This document shows positions 59,358 through 64,000 of a stretch of DNA of 64,000 nt, piece by piece (the stretch's first letter is position 1; each line of letters opens with the position of its first letter). The translations under genes and the position numbers were made by a program. Below the pieces are notes generated by a model. That model made no database searches. It saw only the letters and a program-made list of their open reading frames with translations, and was not told the origin of the DNA. The stretch is from Geodermatophilaceae bacterium URHB0062. Lineage in GTDB: Bacteria > Actinomycetota > Actinomycetes > Mycobacteriales > Geodermatophilaceae. The stretch spans positions 407,331 to 471,330 of the forward strand of contig KK211086.1 in NCBI GenBank assembly GCA_000620185.1, given 5' to 3'.

Positions 59358-60787
59358 TCTCCCGCCGGTCCGCGAGCGCGGGCACCGCCCGGCTCCCCCT
59401 GAGCGTCCGCCTGGGCAGCGCGTTCGCGGCCGTGTTCCTGGTGGTCGTGGCCCTTCTCGTCGTGCTGGCGTACTGGGGTGTGGGCCGGATGCTGCGACAG
59501 GACCTCGACCGGGCGCTGGTCGACGTCGTGGCGCAGGTCGACGCCAGCGGCTCAGCCATGACCACCTCCGCCGACCGCAAGCTCGGCGGCGTCGAGTCCT
59601 CGGAGGTCGAGACACAGCTGCTCGATCGGGCCGGGAAGATCGTCGGCGCCTCGGACGACGACCTGCGGCGCGTCCCGCTCCTCGACGGGGCGCAGCTCGC
59701 CGACGTCCTCGACCAGGACGTGCTGTTCACCGACGCCTCCGACGGCGAGGACCCCTACCGCGTCCTGGCCCGGCCCCTGCCGGGCGACACGGGCGAGGTG
59801 CAGGTCTTCGCCATGGACGGGGACACCGTCGTGGACGCCCAGGCAGCGCTCGTCAGCCTCGCCGGCCGGCTCGCCGCCTGCGCGGCGCTCCTGGCCGGAC
59901 TCACCGGGTGGGTCGTCGCCCGTCGGGGACTCAGACCGCTGACCGAGCTCACGTCGCAGGCCGATGCCCTGGACCCGGCCGACCCCTCCCGCCGTCTCGA
60001 GCTGCGCCACTCGCAGAACGAGGTCGCCCGCCTCGGCAGGACGCTGAACGGACTGCTGGACCGGATCGAGGACGCGCGTCGGCGGGAGCGACAGTTCACG
60101 GCGGACGCCAGCCACGAGCTCCGGACCCCGTTGGCGATCCTGCGCGCCGAGGTGGAGCTGCTGCGCGACCGGACCGCGGAGGACTCACCCCTGCGCGCGC
60201 CGCTCGACAGCGCACTGGAGGAGTGCGACCGGCTGACCGACCTCGTCGCCGACCTGCTCGAGGTGGCGCGGGCCGACGCCGGCCAGATGGACCGCGGCCG
60301 CCTGGTCGACGTGGCGGCGATCGTCGACGGCCTGCTGCCGCGCTTCTCCGTGCTCGCGAGTCGCCGGGGCGTGCGCCTGACCAGCCGGGGCGACGCCGCC
60401 GTCCATGCCGATCCCCGGGCCCTGGGCCGGGCGCTGTCCAACCTCCTGGACAACGCGGTGCGGCACGCCGCCGAGGGCGGCCGGGTGGAGCTGGAGATCA
60501 TCCAGCGCATCCCCTACGTCACCGTCACCGTCACCGACGACGGTCCAGGCGTCGACCCTGCCCAGCGCCGGCGCGCCACCGAGCGCTTCGCGCAGCTCGA
60601 TCCGGCCCGCGGCGACGGGGGTGGGGCGGGGCTCGGGCTGGCCATGGTGACGTCCATCGCCGCTGCGCACGGGGGGTCGCTGGAGCTCGCCACGCCGCCC
60701 GGCGGGCGTGGTCTCGCCGTCACGCTGCGGCTCCCGGTCGACGCCGTCGCGGGTTCGCCGGCGCGATCGGCACGCCCCGGTCCGTAA
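59354..60787 (+). CDS. sensor histidine kinase
   Basis: 477 residues. TM1 about 22-44, an extracytoplasmic sensor of about 120 residues (45-166, many Asp), TM2 about 167-189, HAMP (RRGLRPLTELTSQADAL), HisKA with His254 (FTADASHELRTPLAIL), and HATPase with N box NLLDNAVRHA and G boxes TDDGPGV and GAGLGLAMV. GTG start overlaps the regulator stop. An acidic extracytoplasmic loop and the PepSY neighbour suggest a cation or envelope signal, but the ligand is unknown. Confidence 0.96.
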   Translation: MISRRSASAGTARLPLSVRLGSAFAAVFLVVVALLVVLAYWGVGRMLRQDLDRALVDVVAQVDASGSAMTTSADRKLGGVESSEVETQLLDRAGKIVGASDDDLRRVPLLDGAQLADVLDQDVLFTDASDGEDPYRVLARPLPGDTGEVQVFAMDGDTVVDAQAALVSLAGRLAACAALLAGLTGWVVARRGLRPLTELTSQADALDPADPSRRLELRHSQNEVARLGRTLNGLLDRIEDARRRERQFTADASHELRTPLAILRAEVELLRDRTAEDSPLRAPLDSALEECDRLTDLVADLLEVARADAGQMDRGRLVDVAAIVDGLLPRFSVLASRRGVRLTSRGDAAVHADPRALGRALSNLLDNAVRHAAEGGRVELEIIQRIPYVTVTVTDDGPGVDPAQRRRATERFAQLDPARGDGGGAGLGLAMVTSIAAAHGGSLELATPPGGRGLAVTLRLPVDAVAGSPARSARPGP

Positions 60788-60806
60788 CGCCTCGGGTACG
60801 GGCCGC

Positions 60807-60862
60807 ATTCATCGAACCTTCATCTGGCGTTCACGGTCCTCTCAGCGACCGAGAAGTAGGGT
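60807..60862 (+). promoter_or_regulatory. promoter with three 11-bp direct repeats (PHO-box-like)
   Basis: ATTCATCGAAC (60807-60817), CTTCATCTGGC (60818-60828) and GTTCACGGTCC (60829-60839) are adjacent 11-bp units of the form nTTCAyCnnnn, the pattern of Streptomyces PhoP/OmpR-family boxes. TAGGGT at 60857-60862 is the -10 box; the third repeat lies where the -35 should be, the geometry of an activated promoter. It is placed before the epimerase gene. Confidence 0.65.
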
Positions 60863-60890
60863 CCTCGCGGGGGCAGTGCGCGAAAGTGCA

Positions 60891-60919
60891 TTGTCACGGG
60901 GGTCCGTCGTCCCTACAGT
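60891..60919 (+). promoter_or_regulatory. second, sigma-70-like promoter of the epimerase gene
   Basis: TTGTCA (60891-60896) and TACAGT (60914-60919) with a 17-bp spacer; five of six and four of six matches to the consensus. It would give a 55-60-nt leader and constitutive expression in addition to the regulated promoter upstream. Confidence 0.6.
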
Positions 60920-60983
60920 CCGGGCCAATCGCGCGGAACTCCCAAGTCCGGAAGGACCCGCGGGAGCTCAGCAGGGGGCGGCT

Positions 60984-62054
60984 GTGGGCTTCATCCTCGT
61001 CACAGGCATGGCCGGGTTCATCGGTAGCCATCTCGCCGAGTTCCTGGTCCACAGCGGGCACCACGTCCGGGGTGTCGACGCGTTCACCGACACCTACGCC
61101 CCCCGTCAGAAACGGGAGAACGTCGCCGGGTTGTCGCGACGTCCGGAGGTGGAACTGCACACCGCCGACCTCGCCCGCGACGACCTGGACGGCCTCCTCG
61201 ACGGAGTGGACGCCGTCGTGCACCTGGCCGGTGAACCCGGCGTACCGGCGTCCTGGGGGACGTCGTTCACCACCTACGTCGAGCGCAACATCGTCGCGAC
61301 GCAGCGGTTGCTCGAGGCCGCCACCGCGGCCGACGTCCGGCGGCTGGTCTACGCGTCGAGCTCGTCGGTGTACGGCCCCGAGGACCGGCCCCTGGTGGAA
61401 ACGGCCGTGCCGCGGCCGCTGAGTCCCTACGGCGCCAGCAAGCTCGCCGGGGAGATGCTGGTCGGCGCCTACGCCCAGGAGCGGGGCCTGTCGACGGTCG
61501 CCCTGCGGTACTTCTCGGTCTACGGGCCCCGGCAGCGGCCGGACATGGCGGCGCACCGCTTCATCGCCGCCCTGCTCGACCGACGGCCCATCCCGGTGTT
61601 CGGCGACGGACGCCAGGCCCGCGACTTCACCTACGTCGAGGACGTCGTCGCGGCGACCGCCGCCGCGCTCACCGCCCCGGTGCCCAGCGGCACGGTGCTC
61701 AACGTCGCGCGCGGTGAGCCCGTCGAGGTCCGGGAGCTCATCGACATCCTGGCCGACGAGCTCGGCGTCGAGCCGTCCGTCGAGCGTCACCCGCACCGGG
61801 TCGGCGACACCCCGCGCACGGACGGGTGCGCGGACGCGGCCCGTGAGCTGCTCCGCTGGGAGCCCCGCACGGATCTGCGCAGCGGACTCCGCCGGCAGAT
61901 CGAGTGGCACCTGCGCCCGCGGCTCACGGCGGTGCCGGCTCCGGCCGGGCCCGCCCTGGCGGTACCGGCCGAGGAGATCGCCGTCGGAGCCGCCGTCGAC
62001 GTCCCGGTCGGTGCCGGGCTCGGCGGCCCCGGGCCCGGGCACGAACTGCCGTGA
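60984..62054 (+). CDS. NAD-dependent nucleotide-sugar epimerase/dehydratase
   Basis: 356 residues from GTG 60984 (GGGGG about 6 bp upstream). Rossmann motif ILVTGMAGFIGSHLAEFLVH, catalytic Ser region YASSSSVYGPEDRP, YxxxK in SPYGASKLAGEM, and RYFSVYGPRQRPDMAAHRFI. Similar to UDP-glucuronate 4-epimerase/UDP-glucose epimerase type enzymes. A Pro/Ala/Val tail follows residue 325. First of three coupled genes with a glycosyltransferase and a phosphotransferase, so probably making an activated sugar for a surface glycan. Confidence 0.92.
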   Translation: MGFILVTGMAGFIGSHLAEFLVHSGHHVRGVDAFTDTYAPRQKRENVAGLSRRPEVELHTADLARDDLDGLLDGVDAVVHLAGEPGVPASWGTSFTTYVERNIVATQRLLEAATAADVRRLVYASSSSVYGPEDRPLVETAVPRPLSPYGASKLAGEMLVGAYAQERGLSTVALRYFSVYGPRQRPDMAAHRFIAALLDRRPIPVFGDGRQARDFTYVEDVVAATAAALTAPVPSGTVLNVARGEPVEVRELIDILADELGVEPSVERHPHRVGDTPRTDGCADAARELLRWEPRTDLRSGLRRQIEWHLRPRLTAVPAPAGPALAVPAEEIAVGAAVDVPVGAGLGGPGPGHELP

Positions 62055-63307
62055 CCGGCGCCCGTGAGCCGCGGCTGCTCATCTACTCGCAGGACGGACT
62101 CGGCCTCGGGCACCAGCGGCGCACGACGCTCCTCGCCGACCAGTTCCTGCGCCGGTGCCCAGGAGGCAGCGCGCTCACCGTCTCCGACTCGCCGCTGGGC
62201 AAGTTCTTCTCGTCGGCGTCGGGCCACGACTTCTGCAAGTTGCCGTCGGTCCACAAGGTCGGCCCGGGGGACTGGCGCCCCGTCGCGCTGTCGTCCTCGT
62301 TCGGCGACGTCCTCCGGATGCGCCGGGCGTTGCTCCGGACGGCGGTCCGCACGTTCCGCCCGGACGTGCTGCTCGTGGACCACATGCCCCACGGTGCGAT
62401 GGGGGAACTGGTCCCGACGCTGGAGATGCTGCGGGACGAGCCGACCGCCGTCGTCCTGGGGCTGCGCGACATCCTCGACGCTCCGTCGGTCGTGCGGGAA
62501 CGGTGGCGGCTCGAGGGTGCGTACGAGGCGGTCGAGCGCTACTACGACCGCGTCCTGGTGTACGGCTCGCCGGACGTCTTCGACATCGCGACGGAGTACG
62601 ACTGGCCCGAGGCGGCGCGGTCGAAGATCCAGTACTGCGGCTACGTCTGCGCCTCGTCGCCCGCCGGGGTGTCGGGTCAGGTGCGTTCGCAGTACCTCGG
62701 GAGCGCACGGGACACCGACCTCGTCGTCGCCATGGCGGGGGGCGGAGCGGACGCCTATCCGCTCTTCGACGCCCTGCTCGACGCGGTGCCGTTCATCCAG
62801 GAGACCCGCCGGTGCCGCGTCGTCCTGATCACCGGGCCGTTCCTGCCCGCCCACCAGTTCAACGACCTGGCGGAGCGCGCCCGCGCCCTCCCGGTCACCG
62901 TCCTGCCCTCGGTTCCGGACGCGGTGAACTACGCCGCGTCCGCGGACCTCGTCGTGGCCATGGCGGGCTACAACACGACCGCGGAGATCCTCTCGGTGGG
63001 CACGCCGGCGCTCCTGGTGCCCCGCTCCGGGCCGAGCGCGGAGCAGCAGATGCGCGCCCAGCTGTTCGCCGAGCGCGGCTGGGTGGACTGGCTGCACCCG
63101 CAGGACCTGGGCGCGGAACGGCTCGGCAAGGCCGTGGCCACGATCCTCGACCGGCCGTGGGGCGAGACGGCGGCGAGCCCTCCCGACCTCCGTGGGCGCA
63201 TGACCGGGACCGCCCGGCTGATCGACTCGCTGCACCGGACCAGGGCGGAGCCGCCGGCGCCGGAGGGCCCCGACGAGGTCTTCCCGGACGACTACAAGCT
63301 GGCGTGA
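62051..63307 (+). CDS. GT-B glycosyltransferase (family 28-like)
   Basis: 418 residues. N-terminal LLIYSQDGLGLGHQRRTTLL (the GxGH motif), and C-terminal MurG/GT28-like elements VVAMAGGGADAYPLFDALLD, VTVLPSVPDAVNYAASADLV, and AGYNTTAEILSVGTPALLVP. No signal or membrane helix is seen, so it works at the cytoplasmic face. The GTG start overlaps the epimerase stop. Acceptor unknown. Confidence 0.88.
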   Translation: MTGAREPRLLIYSQDGLGLGHQRRTTLLADQFLRRCPGGSALTVSDSPLGKFFSSASGHDFCKLPSVHKVGPGDWRPVALSSSFGDVLRMRRALLRTAVRTFRPDVLLVDHMPHGAMGELVPTLEMLRDEPTAVVLGLRDILDAPSVVRERWRLEGAYEAVERYYDRVLVYGSPDVFDIATEYDWPEAARSKIQYCGYVCASSPAGVSGQVRSQYLGSARDTDLVVAMAGGGADAYPLFDALLDAVPFIQETRRCRVVLITGPFLPAHQFNDLAERARALPVTVLPSVPDAVNYAASADLVVAMAGYNTTAEILSVGTPALLVPRSGPSAEQQMRAQLFAERGWVDWLHPQDLGAERLGKAVATILDRPWGETAASPPDLRGRMTGTARLIDSLHRTRAEPPAPEGPDEVFPDDYKLA

Positions 63308-64000
63308 CGATGTCCGCCGTCTCCGTACGCCGAGGGGCGTCCGCGCGCGACCTGGCGCTCTCGCCGGGGGACGGCCCGGGGCCGGTGGCCCATTTCCTGG
63401 ACGTCGTGGCGCCCGAGGAGGTGCGGGGCGCGCTCCAGCACTGCCTGCCGGCCGGTCTCGGTGTGGTCGGGGTGCGGCTGGTGCGCGCGAAACTGAAGCC
63501 GGGGCGCAAGCTCGTGGCGGAGTACGCGGTCGCGCTGCCCGGCGGAGCCCGGCGTCGCGTGTCGGCGACCTGGGCGGCGCCCGGGGTGGTTGCCCCGGGC
63601 CCGGCCTCGGACGAGGACGCGGAGGCCCGACGGCGCGGTGTCCTCGCGCCGTTCCACCGGTCCTGGATAGGCTGGGACGACGGGCGCTCCACCGTGTCCG
63701 TGGCGCCCGTCGACGCTGCCTTTCCGCAGCTCGTGCGGCTGCACGACCCGCGGCACCTCCGCGACGTCCTGCGCACCACGCCCGGCTTGACCTCGTCGGT
63801 CGACGGCGCGGTCGCGGAGATCGCCGTCGAGACGGTCCGCTACCGGCCGGGACAGCGGCACGTCCTGCGCGTGCGCGCCGGCGACGAGGGTCGCGCCTTC
63901 TTCGCCAAGGTCTACCGCGACGACACCGGGCAGCGCACCGTCGCCGCGGCCGCGCGGGTGGCCGGTGCGCTGGCCGCCGGGGGCGCGACGGGCGGCACCG
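63304..64000 (+). CDS. aminoglycoside phosphotransferase-like kinase (cut by window end)
   Basis: Frame open from GTG 63304 (overlapping the glycosyltransferase stop, GTGA) to the window end, 232 residues so far. EIAVETVRYRPGQRHVLRV and RAFFAKVYRD are typical of the N-lobe of APH/maltokinase-type small-molecule kinases, where the Lys in FFAKVY would bind ATP. The catalytic loop (HxDxxxxN) must lie beyond 64000. Duplicate RxKPGRK-like segments (VRAKLKPGRKLVAEYAV at about residue 63 and the one above) suggest tandem lobe-like repeats. Probably a sugar kinase acting with the two preceding genes. Confidence 0.75.
   Translation, partial: MTMSAVSVRRGASARDLALSPGDGPGPVAHFLDVVAPEEVRGALQHCLPAGLGVVGVRLVRAKLKPGRKLVAEYAVALPGGARRRVSATWAAPGVVAPGPASDEDAEARRRGVLAPFHRSWIGWDDGRSTVSVAPVDAAFPQLVRLHDPRHLRDVLRTTPGLTSSVDGAVAEIAVETVRYRPGQRHVLRVRAGDEGRAFFAKVYRDDTGQRTVAAAARVAGALAAGGATGGT

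Overview
The DNA is very GC-rich. Its genes begin with ATG or GTG and are commonly joined by 4-bp stop/start overlaps, and several genes look leaderless (a TANNNT -10 box 6-7 bp before the start codon). Together with menaquinone synthesis, a Streptomyces-type BldN sigma factor with its anti-sigma protein, a Rex regulator and the small ribosomal protein bS22, this points to an actinobacterium, most likely in or near the Geodermatophilaceae (family-level placement is inference). From memory, the order ppx - membrane protein - proC - HTH protein - bS22 - epimerase - acyltransferase - HAD phosphatase - glutaredoxin - hemACDB - hemL - mutase - thioredoxin - ccdA - resB - ccsB - menA/E/C/D/G - menJ - polyprenyl synthase parallels Mycobacterium tuberculosis Rv0496 to Rv0562, with the nuo operon sitting inside it. 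No rRNA, tRNA, CRISPR array, prophage or insertion sequence was recognised.

Layout. 1-8.4 kb: the end of a Ppx/GppA phosphatase, a repeat-bearing membrane protein, a DJ-1/PfpI protein, a degenerate proline-dehydrogenase-like protein, proC, an excisionase-type HTH protein, a 32-codon bS22 gene, an epimerase and an acyltransferase. A tandem palindromic repeat then separates these from a convergent HAD phosphatase. 8.4-12.5 kb: a bldN/rsbN-like sigma/anti-sigma pair, an acyl-CoA ligase and a glutaredoxin. 12.5-24.7 kb: a long chain of mostly overlapping genes, rex-hemA-hemC-hemD-hemB-(unknown)-hemL-mutase-resA-ccdA-resB-ccsB, making heme and assembling c-type cytochromes (system II). 24.7-33.9 kb: small unknown genes, an Lrp regulator and the menaquinone genes menA, menE, menC, menD, menF, menG around a Lys/Ala-rich secreted protein. 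33.9-38.1 kb: an accessory islet with an RlaP-like nucleotidyltransferase, an SOS-box-controlled DUF222/HNH gene, a GNAT protein, a 48-codon proline miniprotein and a phosphoribosyltransferase. 38.1-57 kb: menJ, nuoA-N (complex I) and a polyprenyl diphosphate synthase. 57-64 kb: a PQQ-type sugar dehydrogenase lipoprotein, a PepSY lipoprotein, a two-component system, and an epimerase / glycosyltransferase / phosphotransferase set cut by the window end.

Functionally the centre of the window is a respiratory supercluster: heme, cytochrome c maturation, menaquinone (head, tail and side-chain reduction) and complex I. Two candidate operators for the NADH sensor Rex bracket it, one overlapping the promoter of rex-hem and one perfect 18-bp palindrome upstream of menJ-nuo.

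The most unusual structure is in the nuo operon. Four junctions that contain extra DNA (B/C, C/D, J/K, L/M) are each spanned by a mini-ORF of 14 to 36 codons. Each mini-ORF starts in a 4-bp overlap with the upstream stop codon and ends in a 4-bp overlap with the downstream start codon, so translational coupling appears to be kept across the insertions.
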